A stretch of 64,000 bases of DNA from Symsagittifera roscoffensis (GCF_963678635.1 NC_087064.1:41879165-41943164); one strand, 5' to 3'; positions 43,501 to 58,500 are shown, counted from the stretch's first letter. A program made the numbers and translations. The notes: generated by a model from the letters alone, not told the origin.

Positions 43501-46500
43501 ATTACCCCGAAAAACTGCCCAGGTAATTCTATCATCCCTCGTGATTCCTCTAACAGACTTCGTTTTTTTGCACAGGAACTGCCACGGTCGGCGGTTAGGC
43601 ACCTGAGCTCGCCCTCTATCTAGAAACAAACAAGATCCACTTTGCTGCTCTGCAAGAAACCCAGCTTCATTGCAACAGCAATCCTTCCTTTCTTGTTAAC
43701 TACAAAATTGCCCGCAACGATCCGGATGAGAAAAGTGGAGGATGCCGCTTTGCAATAGCCAACGATATCCCTTACGAACTCGCTCTCCAAATTTCCATGA
43801 AATCCCAGACTATAAGCAGCATCACTAATGATGAAAAAATTTTCCATGACGAACTTTTACATACCGCGCCGATCCTCCTAGGCTACCAAGCCCCTAAGGC
43901 TACCGAGAATCTATAAACCGCCTCTTAGTTGACTCATACGGACAAGTACTCGGTTACGCCAACGCTCGCAGCTCCCTCGAGTTCTAAAAATCCCGAAGAC
44001 GATAGAGGACTACTGATATCGGACAAGTTTGCGAGCTCCACCTATCCCTCTCAACTCTCACTTAAACCTCTCAATTTGGAAGAAGACACCCGCTCGCGGA
44101 CTACACAACAAACCTGGTCCCCTAAAATCTCACCTGCATCCCAGACTATCGCCCTATCCTGCCATTAGACACCACAAACTATTCTAAGCTCAGTAGACTC
44201 TAGCCCTCCCAGCCGACTTGCCCTCAACAAAACCTTCATAAACCTCAAGAAAGCTAATTGGGATATCATCGCTACTGAACTAGATGAGTTGCTCTCTAAA
44301 GTGTTTCCATCGATTCGGAAAACAGTTAACATACTTCCCCGTCAAACACCCAAAAGATCTCTTCCTCTCTCTCCGCTTACCCAGACTCTATGTACTTCTT
44401 CGGCAGTCTCAAGTTAGAAATCTCACCTACAAATGCTCAGTAACTTTATTCTCACCTGACTCAAAAGACTACAAAACTCACCCTCAAGTCAACAACCAAA
44501 ACACTCTGCTCCCACTGGACAGCCCTAAAATCTTAGAGCTCGACTATAAAATTTTCACTACACTGGAAGACTCAAGTTAGCAAAGACAAGAAGCGTAGCT
44601 CACTCCCGGACGCGCTAGCCGTCACCAACTAGGTGCAAAGTAAGAAAAACGTTCCTAATTACGCACGATGCTATGATTAGACCAGTCCTAGAAGAGGCTG
44701 CCTCAACGTGGTCACACGCTTAACCTCAATTCAAGTACTACAAACTACAAAACGCCGCCCTGCGCAATCTAGTTGGGTGCAGTTAAATGACAAAAAGCGA
44801 GAACCTACATACTGAGTGCTTCATCCTTTTAACCACCCTCATGAAACTACTTCCTCCCAATGCTATACAAGTTGCCATCTATACAGTGACCCCGGAAGAT
44901 TAATACTCGATACTACTAACACCCCGGACAATTATAACCCTCTTTCAAAAGCCACAATGCGGGTCACCTGACTGACTTAATCGACTCCAACGAGTAAATC
45001 GACAAGAAAACCGAAATCCATAACTTCAAATTACTCCACACACGAGCTGCTTCCAACTACAACGAAACTGTCCTCATACTCAAAATACTCACCAAAAGCT
45101 CCACTCATCTCCCCAACTGAACTATCACTGAGTCGCAAGGCCTGGTCTAGCGTAGCTCAACTACGCTCCGGCTACTCCCCTCTACTTAAATCCTGCCTCA
45201 AGAATTTTGACCCAAGTGTCACCTACGGATGTCCAAAATGCTTCAACACTCCACACAATGCCAACCCCTTCTTTCATCGTCTCGAAAATCCCACTATAAA
45301 CTACTCTCTCACTCTGGTGCAATCTTGTCGAGGCTTCTACCTTCCTCAGGTTGGATTAGCTTTCAAGCACATCAGTCGATCTCGCTCCTGATGACCAGCG
45401 TCGACTCAACATTGGTCCATAGCTTGGGCTATGAAACCAAAACCGTTCCTCTGTCATGTTCCACAGACACGATTTAGACGAAATTAGAAACCACAACCGT
45501 AGCTTTGTTATCCTTTACCCGTTTGACGGATTGGTGATTCACCGAAATGAGCGCCGCAACCAGAATCACTTCACTTCTCAGTTACTGGAATCGGGAGCCT
45601 CCTTCTACCCAGAGGCACCTCGGTGGGGGCAGCAGTGAGAGAATTGGACGAGACCTTGCAAACAACAACCTTTCACGGGAAATTCTGAAAACAAAACAAA
45701 ACAAACTAAGAAATCAACTTTCTCTGAAGGAGTACTGAACTAACGCACTAATCATTATAAACCAAAACAATGACCATCTTAAACAAATTCTGACCAAAAT
45801 GGCGAAACTTAATGCGCTGTCCTTCGACGTGGCAGCTACAACAACAACCTCTGATTGAAGTACATAAATTGAAAATACAGAAAAATGTTTTGAACAAATT
45901 GTATTTTCACCTTAAATTTACAGTTTTTTTTTCAGTTACAGGCAATTGGATTATATACAAATTGCATAAATGAGATACCATACTAGGTAACAGTTTCTCT
46001 ATGTGTTATTTGTAAGCTTTGTGTTAATTAGTCCTAGAAACGACGAGTTCGGACCAATTTTTCTCTGGACAGAGAAATTTTCAACTCCACATAGGAGTCC
46101 GAATTACGATAATTAGGGCTTTAATGGATACCTCACTCGACCCCTTGGGAGCTTTCGCTGAGGTGGTCGAAAGCGGGAAAAAAGCGCACTCTAAGCCTTT
46201 GTTAGTTCCTTCACTTCGTGAAGTGGTCGGAACATAAATAATTTTCAGACTTGTAAGTGAGTTGATGTTTACTTTACAACTAACTTCCAGGCCTGAAAGA
46301 GCGTCATTAGAATATATATGACGTTTTCAAGCAAGGGTTAAGTTTAAGTTGGTTTTTGCTGATTACTATTATGGTATCAGAGTCTAAATACGCTGCCACT
46401 CTTCTCTTAGGGCTATGGTGGATATTTTTTTAATGCTAAATACTTGAACGTTTAAGTTTTGGATTAGCTCTTTAGAGAGGGAGAGATCTAATGCTAGGTG

Positions 46501-49500
46501 CGATGGAAGGAAGTTGGGTTGTTAACTTAAACCAAATTTTAAAAGGAGTTTACGCGGTTTTCTGGGGCTTTTTCCTTTGTTTCTTCAGGAAAACAAGACG
46601 TTATACTTGATGAAAGCATTTTCTCGGTAATGCCAGTTTTTGAAAAGTCGATTCTGGAGATTTTTCTGACCAGGTCATTAGCATAAGATCGTATGCAAGC
46701 ATGCGTTAAACCATTTCATCCGCTGCGGCTGACAATTGAAATCAATATTGTTTGTTTTCAAGTTCAAATCAGACGGCTAATGGGGATTTTAAAGCTCTTT
46801 CGTTAATCAATGCAGGCATTTTTAATCATTCAGCATACTTTTGCAAATGTGAGTGAATTTCAGTCTGTGATCTAAACGGCTTGTCTTTCTGTCATCGCCT
46901 TGCCGCCTTGAGTCTGCCATCGCCTGCCTACCAACCGGTCCCTAATGCATTCTATTTAGCAACATCCTCTCTTGAAGTATGCGTTACTATCGTTTGATGC
47001 TGAATGCCTGTGGTTCAGTTATCGAAAAATCCTCATTGAACGTCTAAACAGGATCTACATGAATAATGGAAAAATTGTTGGTCAAATATAGCGTTCGGCA
47101 GGTCACAATATCAACAAGCTGCACGGATAGCAAGGCAGGACGAGGAAGCAATAAGTTGAATTAAATTACATGTTTTCCTAATCATACAAGTCATAATGCT
47201 AAATTTTGCTAAGGTGATAGCGGTCTTTAGTACAGGGGTTGGGTGCTGATCACTCAAATTACTTATCGTGTATTGGACCTTTCGGCTTAGTTGCTCAAAA
47301 CTGCCTCTTCAAACATCCGCTGTACCTCAGCAGAAACAACCTTGACCAATTTCCGATAGAGCTAACTGAAGGAAATACAGCAATCAATACTGTAGAAATG
47401 AGAAGTTAATTTGACCAGTTGCCCCTACCAAATAGAAGCCCTTCTTAAAATTATTCCCACTAAGAGCAAGGGGGCAACCCAATCAAATATCCTCATTTCC
47501 GTCTCTTTATTTTTTTCATCGCACAAATCAATCAACTTGGTGCGAAATAGTTATGAAAAAATGTAATTTTTTGTTGTAATAGTCTGTCTGTGTTACATTT
47601 ATAGCATTACAGATGTGATTGTTACAACAGAACTCAGAGAGAATATTAATAAGTGGCTTTGATTGGACTCCTTTGCTCAAAAGCGTTCGACGATAAATTA
47701 TGAAGAGTGAAACAACATTGAAAAAAGAGTGAGATCGTTTCTTGATGGTCAATATTAGTCGGTAATATAAGCGCCATTTTATTACCACATTCATAAGTTG
47801 GAGTTTAATCTAATCGAGTCTTTTATCAAGCTGCTTTTCAAGTTTCACTTTTTCGCACCGAAACAAGAATATTGACTGTAAATATGTTTTGATCAAATTA
47901 GATTGTGTACTGCTTCACTTACCAGTAATTGAACCTGTTTTGGTTTCTTTGAAGCTCACTGTTATTATTCTGTTGAGATTACTTAACTGGGTACGTTGGT
48001 AAATAAACTTGGTACTGCTTGGAAACCTTTTCTTGTTTTCACTTCTGAAGGGAGAGTCAAGCAAACAGAAACATTTGGGAAAACAAGCTACGGGTTTGAA
48101 GAGTTTATCTTGTATGTTTTAATTTTGCTTTGCCCTAATCTGCCAGATGATTGTCTTCGTAAAATAGTGTGGCTTACTTTTCCAGACATAATACCCAGTT
48201 ATATGCGAATTATTATTTCTCTGTTTATCCCTTATAAATGCCCGGTGTCATTCAAATCTGACTCGAAACTTTGTTATAACCAATTTAACTCTCTCTCTCA
48301 CTGTTGTCTTGTGTAAAACATTGGGTTGAAGTAGTTACTCTTAACTCCCTCCCAGACAATAATAAAAATAAAGCTAAAATAGAAGTTGCGTCTCTAAGTG
48401 CCCGTGCCCAAAGTGAAGCTGCCGGAATCCCTAATTTTGAAAGACCAAAGAGATCAGGTTTATCTTGAATATTGATTTTTGTAGCTTCCGCTAGGTTAAA
48501 CTTCAACAAATAATTCCATTGAGTTGAAGTTTAGCCAAAACAGATGCAGTAAATACTTTTATTATTGCGAATTTATGAATTTGAATTGTCATTGGAATTT
48601 TTCTAATACCAACCTTTGTTATTAGCTGCATAGGCGTTAATTTGGCCATAAACAGAGTTTAAACCATTTGGGTCTCATTTTGAGAGATAAATACTATTGG
48701 TTTATAGCTATTTTCTGCCCTTACTTTGCCATGAGCGTTTCGCTTCCGTGTTTGAATTACAACAACAAAGTAGTGGATCTTAGAACCTTACATGATACAT
48801 CTAATCCAGATAGTGTGGGCTGTCTTGGGGACGTGGTCAATGCAGGTGGAGGAGAAGGGGTGAATGGTAATGGTGTTATTGGGGGTGACAACATAGCTGT
48901 GTCGTTTGCAGATGGAAGAAGTCTCCTGTCCGTGTCATGTGTGCAGGGTAGTCTGGATCTGGTGCAGTGGGTTCTCAATAGTGAGTACGACGAGGGATCC
49001 CGAGATTTCTGTGGATGGACTCCAATGCATGTGGCCGGTAAAAATTTACTAATTGCTTGCAACAATAGGGATCACGCACGATCCCAGTCATCTCAGAACC
49101 CAGTCTGTTCATTAAAAATGTTCACTTATTCGGTGGCTATAATTTGCTATAATCACGATTTGTAGCATTCGAAATTGCATAGCATCTTTTAAAAGCTTCT
49201 TTTTTTTCGTGTTCTCGCTTTTGTTTGCGAAGCGAAGCTTCTAATCTGTGTTCATCTAGCATCTCGTAGAGTAAAGGCTTAGTTGATACGTTCATAACAG
49301 AAAGTGCTCAAAACATATTTAAAACACTGTTTTCACTGCAAGTAAGTGACTTGTAATCGGATACCAGACTTTTTTCCCGTAAACATCTTTTCTCACTTGG
49401 TCTTGAGGTAAAGAGGTCTCGAGTTCCAATCCCAGTCGGACCAAGAGTTCTCTTAATCTGTAAAGCATAGAGTTTTCTAAATCAAACAATTTTAGTAGAA

Positions 49501-52500
49501 TTGACAGTCGTTCTGGGATTTATAACTGTTTCCTACTAGAATTGACATTTATTCTGTGATTGTAATTTTGCAAGCTCCGAAGTTAATTTTTCATTTTAAA
49601 AATCAAATGGTTTCGGCTTATGTTTTATGTCTCCTTATTTTTGGGTTTTTCAATGTCAAACATTAATTTTTTAAATCGTTTTGAGTAATTGAGGGAGGAA
49701 TAGGGTCCAGAAGCTTTAAGTTCCCTAGTAATGTCGGCTTGGTAGATACTCAGCGAACGAAACCTTATGTAACTCTGGCGTTTGTCCTTTTCATTTTTTT
49801 GTGAAATTGAGTTTTCTTTTTTTTCTCATATATTTACACTTGCGATTAGCAAGCGTTATCAAATCCGAGTGTTTTTTTTGGTTCAAAACTTGCATAACTT
49901 GAATCCACTTCGTATCTAAGTTTATAATGAAATCAAATTTTTTAACGTCTCCGAATTTTGTGGTCTGGAGGTAGAGAATACGCCTGGGACGGCTAAGGTC
50001 CTGAGTTCGAACGTGACCAGGACCTGTTTTTTTTTCAACTGAAATTAATATGTTTCATAAAAAATTGGCCATTTATTTTTCCATATCTTTTGTTGGATTA
50101 ATTGCCAAATATTAGAATCAATTTGTTTCTGTACGGCAATTTCATTGTAATTGCTTTTAATGTTTAATAGTCGGTAAAAGTAGATCATACTCTTCTATAT
50201 GTCACGTTGATTTTTTTTTCAGGAAAAATCTTAAAATTTGTTCAGGCTCAGATTTTTTTCAAATTCAGTTCGTTTCTTGTTAAAAAGAAGGCAAACTCGA
50301 CTATCCAATAGCAAAAGTGTGAAGGTCGCAAAAACATGATAGGAAGTTTAGTTTTTACCCTCCGATAAGCAGCAAGGGTTGTTCACTGAGTAATTAAAAT
50401 AAGAAATGTTGAGTTTAGGTTCAGTTCCTAATAAATTCTAAGTTCCTTGAGTCTCGGGAATGCTTGGTCTGGAGTTAATGAATGCGGCTGGGATTTCAAA
50501 GGTCCTTCCTGGGTTTGAATGTGACAGGACCTGTTTTTTTTTTAAATGTGAATTAGTCCGTTTATAAAAAAAAGTTGTCGGCTTCTTATTGTCTGCTTAT
50601 GATTTGTCGGCTTAGTTGACATATTGATGAATAATTTTTTAAAAGATCTAAATATATAAATGCTTTTAGTGTTCCGATGTACTGCTGCGGTTTGTAATTT
50701 TACTAAACTTGTCTTCGTATATTTTCTTTTTTTTCCGCTTAAAAGCTTTATTCTGCTTGAATGATTTCGACCTAATTTTTATCAATTTAGTGACCTAATT
50801 TCGAATAACTTGAATGGAAGCATATTTTTTATGCGTTACTCTGGATCGCTCAAATTGCTTGAAGTCTTAATAGAAATTATAGTTGAAGTTCTTCGTGACA
50901 TTTTTTTCGGCTTTTTTCTTTTTTTCCGCCTTGATAGGTTTCGGCCTATTTTATATCAACTGATTGGCCTCATATTGCGTCGTTTCAACGAGCGAAAGAA
51001 GTTTGTGTGTGCGTGTTTGTGTTTTGAGGGCGATAGGACTTAATAATTTCTTATTAGTCTTATAATTGTTTCTGCTTTTTTCTTTTTTGAACTTCATAGG
51101 TTTCGGCCTATATCATATCGGTATAATATCGTTTCATCTGACAAGCAAAGTGTTTCATGTGACATATTTTCGAGTGTTTGGGTGTCTTAAGGGTGAGGGG
51201 GGCCTATTAATGTTTCATAGGTCTCGAGTCTCGTTGATGTTTTTTTTCTCTGTTTAAAGGGTTTCTGACAAGGTTTTTCGGCTTTGATACCGCTGGGTAC
51301 ATTATCGTACGATGCTTTTTTAACATTCTATTGTCTTGGCATGTTTCTGTTTAAAACTACTCCTATTATTCTTGGATAGATCTAGTGTTGACATTTTCGA
51401 ATTTTTTTTTTCATATATTTTCTCTTGTTTTGTAGTGGTGTCAGATTTTCTAGCGAAATACAAAAAACTTACACATAGATCCATTTTTTCAAATTTTATT
51501 AGTTTAACCAAAAAAGTTTCAATCATAAATTGTTTTAGAGACTCAAAGAACTTTAAAGTCGTCTTATGTTAGAAGTTCGAAAGTTGAGATTTTTCAAAAA
51601 AAACTAGTCAGTATGTTGTTTCTGTTTGCTTACGTTCATTGTCTCTCTTCCAACACTCTGTTGGCTATTTTACTTTTAGACAACTGTGTTTAAAAGTTAT
51701 TGTTCAATTTTGTGGATTTGTGATTTCCGTCACATTTCTTATTCGCTACGTGCGAATAAAATTTTTGCCAAGCTCAGAAACTGGTGTTTTTCGATCTGAC
51801 ATTGAATTTCCAATTATCTAATCAAGCTTTTTCAAAGACTTCCTATTTAATTGCCGCGAAATCGAATTTGTTCTCACTCGAAAATGTTCACGTTCGTAAA
51901 AGTTTTATTTCGGTTTGATTTTGTGATTTCTTGTAAAGTTGGATCTAATTTCATTTGTTTAAAGGAAGGCAAATTAGAATTTTTTGGTTTCCGTTTATTC
52001 TATTGACACTTTTCCAACTGTCTGCTAGCTATGTTCTCTTTTTGTATCGAATTAAAATCCTGGGGTTCGATCTTGTGGCAACATCTGATGTTGTTGTTGT
52101 TTTTGTTGTAGTTGCCTCGTCGAGGTGCAGCTCATAAAGTTTCGTCATTTCGGTCATATTTCATTTCAGCTTTCGAGGGTCGAGTAGAAGTGTGCAGAGC
52201 ACTCTCTAAGGCAGGTCTGTCAGTGAATGACACTGACGACGAGGGTAGATCCCCTTTGATCTGTGCCGCCCAAGAAGGACACCTGGATGTGGTCAAGTTC
52301 CTAGTTGCCACAGGGGCATCCATTGACCACATTGCAGCCAACAGTGGTCAGAATGCACTACGGGTAGCAGCTTTGGAGGCACACGCGAATGTAGTCGGGT
52401 TTCTACTTGAATCAGGTACGTTTCGTTCTCTGATTCCAAAACAACCGGTGCTTAATTTTCGGCACGAAAAAACGCTCATAGAGAAAATATACACCTTTTA

Positions 52501-55500
52501 TACCGTCAAAACCAATCAACATGTCAGAATCTAGATAGAAAATTAAGTTTGTTGTCTTGTATATGTAAACTTTTTGAAAAACTAATTTTCAAGCGCATAT
52601 CTAATTTTGCCGCTGAAAACAACTTGATTGATAAGCATCAGTTTGGATTTCGAAGTTATCATTCCTGTACTCATGCCATTTTGTCCATTACTGACTTTTT
52701 TCGTGAATCAATTGATAATAAAAAAAAATTGGTTACTCCTGCTTTATTGATTTGAAAAAAGCATTTGATACAGTTGATCGGAAAATTTTACTTAACAAAC
52801 TTTATCAATATGGGCTCAGAAGGAAAATTCACAAGTTAATGACAAACTATCTTACAGGGAGAAAACAATATGTTTATTCGAATCAATCCGTCTCCAATAT
52901 GCGAGAATGTACAAAAGGTGTTCCTCAAGGTTCAGTTTTGGGGCCATTGCTGTTCCTTTTATACATAAATGATCTGCCGTCGGCCAGCAACGTTAAGCTA
53001 ACATTATTTGCAGATGATACAACGGTAGTTGATGCTCAAAAATTTGCATCCAAAACGAAGTTCCAGGCAGAATTAAATAAAATATGTAATTGGTGCAATA
53101 ATAACAAACTGCTCATAAATCAAAAGAAGTGCAAAATAATGAAGTTTGGAAGGGATAACTTAAATGAAAAGTTTTCTTTTGGTAATAATGTACTCGCCGA
53201 GGTTTCTGATTTTAGGTATTTAGGAATTCAAATGGACAACAGACTCAAATTTGAAAGTCATATTAATAATGTTTGTGGTAAATTAGCTAAATTTAACGGT
53301 TTACTATTCAAGGGTAGAAACTATTTCTCGAAAAATGTGCTGGTTAAATTTTATAACTGCTATGCAAAGCCTTTCATTTCCTACGGTTTAATTGCATTTG
53401 GTGCAAGATCAAAAAGCCTAATAGAAAAAATATTTTGATGCAAAAACGTATTTTTAAAACTATTTGTTTCAAGAGAAAATTTGAGCATGCCTCATATATC
53501 CTACATTCGTTTGAGATTGACACCGTTTTTGACTTATATTTCAGACAAATATTCAAAGAAACTTTTAATCAGCTTCGTAGTAAAACTCCCCTTAAAACTT
53601 TTAATTTGGAATCTCTGAATAATCGTCGGGTTACTCGGGCCTCTGTGGCAAAAACTTTACCAAGCATGAAAACTAGAACACAAATAATGCAACGTTCATG
53701 GAAAAATGTGTCTCTTAAATGTTACAATTTTTTGAAATCAAACGAGCTGATACCAGATAACCTAAACCAATTAACTGAGCATCAACTAAATGGATATTTC
53801 AAAAAATTGCTTTCATTGTTTCTTAAAGATAATGGAGATCTTCTAGATTTATTTTTTTGAATCATCAAGTCGGATACTATCTCGCAACTTCTGTCATAGG
53901 TTTTTTCAGGGTCATGCCTCGATAAGCTGCATAGCTTTTTGCATGATCCTTGGTGGGTTTAATTTGTACATGCGGTTTATTGTTTACCAGTCTGTATAGT
54001 ATTACTCTCCTAAATAAACTATATCTAGAAAATTTATAAATCTTACATAACATAGACCTATGTACTTAGTCGAAACCGTTATTCCTATGGTTCTTGGAGA
54101 TAATAAACCAAGATCACCTTGTCCCCAGCTATCAGCATTAACAAAATTGACTATGAACTCGATCTGCTGTTAGCTTAACTCACTTTCTATAAAGTTATCA
54201 CTGTGCTGATGTGTTCAGGTTCAAATATCAATCTGCGCGACAAAGATGGAAGAACAACTCTGTATGTGTTAGCACAAGAAGACAAATTGGAAATGGGACA
54301 ATTGTTCATGGAATGGAGAGCAGATGTCCACCTGAAGGACTTCGACGGCCGATCTCCTCTAATGGTGGCTGCATGGCAAGGCCACTTCGAAATGTGTCAG
54401 TTTCTGATTCAGCATGGAGCTGACATTAACTGTGTAGATATTGAGTCGAGAAGTGTGCTTCAAATGGCAGCGTGGCAAGGACGAGAGTCGATCATTAAGT
54501 TGCTGTGTGAAAGTGGAGTGGACATTAACTCCATGTGCAGTCAGGGTGCAACTGCACTGACCATAGCGGCCCAAGAGGGCCATACTGAGGTCATAGAGTG
54601 TCTGTTGCAGTATGGAGCTGATCCACTTCTGCAGGTATGTCGTTACCTGGAATCAGTCACGATGAACGTAGTGAAGACTATTGAATAGGTTGTCATCATT
54701 TTTTTTGTTCAGCTCCAACTTGATTTTTTGCGGCTTTCTTTTTTTCTTTCTTGTCTTTGTTTCTCTTTTTGATACGGAGTAAAAATGTCCGAACGGCTTT
54801 GAAAAAAATTCTCTCTGGTTAAAAGGAAGGCAAGCTCCACTATCGAATAGAAAAAGTGTAAAGGTCACGAAAAACTTGATCGACCTCTTTTTTCGAAAGT
54901 GTATAACTACACATTTATCTGGCGGAAAAATACCTATTGATCCAGTTTTTTCAAATTGGGTTAATGTTATGGAAAAATTTTAATCATACGTTTGAATTTC
55001 GACTTTTCAAATAGCTTAGTAACCATCTGGTTAAGCTTCCCGGTACGCTGTTGCTTTGAACGAGATCCAAGAGTTTGATGACAGACCATGGCAAAAGCTT
55101 AAGATAAATCAAGCGTGACCAAAACTGATCTAGAGGGTGACCTTTGTTGTCCAAAATTGTCAATGATAGAAGAATTCGATGAATGATAACGCCGTAGTCG
55201 AACGAAATATTGGTGATCGGCTTTGGGTAGGTGTTTAGTTAGGGTTGAGTGAATAAAAGATTCAAAAGTTTTAATAGTTGGTCTAAAAATCGATACCGGG
55301 CGGTAAGATTCTGACGGTTTGAAGACTCCATTTGCTTTAGAGAGGGTTACCACCTTTGAAACCTTCCGTATTTGAGGTATGGTGTTAAGAGAAAGAGAGC
55401 AGTTGAAACTGTGTCTTAAAAAATTATAAATACCGGGTTAGTATTGTACATTAACAGCATTTGCATTTTCTTTCACCTTTTAAAAGTTTTTTTTTGTCAT

Positions 55501-58500
55501 TACAAATTTGTGGATGGACTGCAACCTCACGCTTACATACATTTGACAATTAGACAATCATTTCTCCAAAACTTACTAGGGTAAGTATGATGACCGAAAA
55601 TCTGGAGGATTGCCCGCCAATTCTTTTCTCTCTTTTGCCGTTTTGAATATGATTTCTTTGTTGAAATCGTTCGAAAGTGGATCTGACGGTTTGTTGATAG
55701 GATGTTGTCACTATGTTTTGATAATTTTTTGTTTCGTCATTTTTTGCAGGTACAAAAAAATGATGACGGCCTGCGTTTCCATCAAGCTGAATAGGTTTCT
55801 TTGCAAGAGTATCTGCTATTTCATTTTAAATTTTTTCAGTCAGCTTTTCTAAAATTTATCAAACTGATCTTGTCAGCAATGTGAAGATTCATAAAAATTG
55901 GGAAGTGATCTGAGCGCGATTTATAAGTGTTTGCCAAACAGGTTAAGTGAGTTTGGTGGTGCTCATTTAGTGAGCGAATGAATATTGAATTTTTTCGGCA
56001 TCTAGGTTAGCACCTCGTCTGTTTTCTGGTTTATTAAGAGCACCAACGTGGTGAATAAGCATTTGTATCATCAAAGACAATAGTATTTTTATTCTGAGAG
56101 GAGAGTTGAAATAATTGCTTTATCGTCAATAGGACAGCTACTATGGGAAGGGATATAAAATTTCATGATACGAAGATTCTGTTTGGTGGTCTTTCTACGA
56201 TTTGCGTCTCCAGAGCTCCGTCTTCTACTATTCCATGTTCATCGTAGAGAAGAGAGTTGTGAATTGCAGTTAGTAGACCTCCTCCTTCTCGCCGTCGGTC
56301 CATCCTAGATAAAGTCTATTTAAACGCTAACGAGGAAGTGCGGTTTTTCGAGTCAAGTTTGATTTCTTGAAAAACTGCAATATGAATGCGGTACTCGCAC
56401 ATTTAAGCTGCGATTTCATGTGCTTTCCTAGAGATGCCATTGCAATTTAACTGCAGATTATTCACGGAATTAGCTGAAGGTGAGAGTGGATTGGTTTGGT
56501 TACTAAGGGGGGGTTGTAGCTAGTTGAGCTGTGTTAGTGTTAGTGTTTGAAACCAAGGGACGTTAATTGCTGGGGGAAATGTAGTTGAAGAGGGGTTAGA
56601 AGTTGGCCGGGAACAAGTTGCAGAATTCATTACTGGGAGGGGCAAGGTAAAATGAGCTGTGCAGGTGAGACACTAAAAATCTTTGTGATGATTGGATTAG
56701 ACTACTGCGTTTTAACGCTTGCGATTAGCAAGCGTTATCAATCCGGAATGTATTTTTTTTTTCGGGTTAATAACTTGTTAAACAGAATCACTTGTGTGCT
56801 GGGTCATAATGAATTCAAACTTCTCCTTGTATTCGGCACCTAGCCTGGAGATGAAGAATACGCCTAGGACAGTAAAGATTTGGGTTGTGAAGTTGACCAG
56901 GAAGTGTTTTTTTTTTCGAACACGAAATGAATTTAAAAAAAGTAGGCCTATAGTTTGTCTGGTTGTTTTGTCGGCTTAGTTGCCACATCGTAGAATTAGT
57001 TTTTTAACGTATTTTTAATGCAATTTCTATAATTGTTTTGAATTACTCCTGCACTTCAATTTTATTACTTTTCATTTTTATTAGGCTGACTTGGTATATT
57101 TTGTTGTTTTTGTTTTTTTTTAGCTTGAAAACTTGATTCGGCTCAAATAATTTCGGTCTATATTTTATTGGCATAGTTTTTATGCTAACTTCCTGATCGC
57201 ATAAAATGCTAAATTGCTTAGAAAAGAATTTATAGTTCAAAGTTTTTCGTGATAACAATTATATTTTCGGTTCTACCGGAAATTATTAAGTTTCGTCGGA
57301 TCAGTTGTCGCTAGTTAATTATTTTTTAATTTTCCTTTTATTGCCGTCGATTGTGTTTCTAGACTTGTTCTCCGCATTTGGACCAGGGCTCCAGGCAAAT
57401 ATTTGAGTTTTATTAAAAAGTGTTTTTTTTTTTTTTTTTTGGGCTTCGTGGATTTCTTTCCCTGTCTGCTAGACTGGACTGATATTTTAATGTTGTGTCG
57501 CAAGTCGCGCGAAGCCGCTTTGCCTCTGTGTAAGTTAATCCATCCACAAACGTGGCGCCTCATGCTTGCTTGGGAACGGAGGAGGATTTTGTGATTACAC
57601 GGGGAGCTGGTATACGGTCCCGGCTTTGGGATTTATGCCGGCGCGAAGAGAAGTATTAGGATTAAAAGACGGAGCAGCCCGGCCGACTTAGGAAACTCCT
57701 TAACCAAAAACCCAGTCGTAGCATGCCTTTTGCACTCTCGTGTTGTCCATTTTTGAATAGTTCATTGTGTTTGCATATAGACGGTTTTGTAAAATTGAAA
57801 CTTTTGAACAACATCAGCACGCAAACTGATATACCTTCATTAAAGCTATCCTTTTACTGACAAAGACTGCAAACTTAGGTCGTGTTTTTTTTACCATTGA
57901 ACATCTAAGGAAATTGATTCTTGTTTCTATTAATGACTGACTTTGATGATTCAGGATAAGCACGGGAGGAGCGCGTACAAAGTGGCGATGTTGAGTCGCA
58001 ATGCGGAAGTGAAGGACTTAATGGACAGAGCGGTAGAATTCAACAATCGCGCAAAGGACGATGTTGAAAACAACAACTTGAAAAATGCGATGAAGCACGA
58101 ACACTTGCGCAGCGAAACACCGACTAGAAGTGAGCGTATATACAGCGCTGCTCCCATACTTACTCGCGTGAACTCATTTTTGGCCCAGAAACCCTCTTCG
58201 GTTGATCAAACTTCGGCTTCAAGACTAAGTCATGGATCGCCGAGTCCGCCGTGTGTGCCGAAACGCGAACCACCAGTGCCGCCAGCACGACCGCAACACA
58301 CGCATGAAATGTCATCGGGAAATAACATGAATATGCGAAGTATAGTGAACAATGGGTGTGAAATGGGGATGAATACAGACGGGAATAGTGGTAATGAGTT
58401 GAAAGCGACTCCTAGTTTATCTTCGGGCAGCAGTCCCTTCTCATCCTCGGATAATGGGAGTGGAGAAGAGAGGGATCTAATGAGAGACAAATTTGAACAG

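Larger units (their letters stand above)
49038..52169. other. ANKRD50 intron 6, filled with SINE-like repeats
   Basis: AT-rich, without recognised protein coding. It contains tRNA-like units at 49396-49446, 49960-50026 and 50465-50533, a dispersed repeat (50279-50340), a GCGAAGC palindrome (49228-49251), repeated phrases of the type GGTTTCGGCCTAT..TATC (50937, 51108), and CTCTTCCAAnnnTCTGTTGGCTAT words (51643, 52008). Confidence 0.5.

Noticed and set aside
47996-48316. 106-codon + frame in intron 5
   Set aside because: No recognisable domain, no splice or repeat support, ordinary AT-rich composition; probably chance.
48668-48703. Met codon at 48668 as an independent gene start
   Set aside because: The frame leads straight into ANKRD50 repeat 9 and ends at its donor; it is part of that gene's intron or a longer exon 6.
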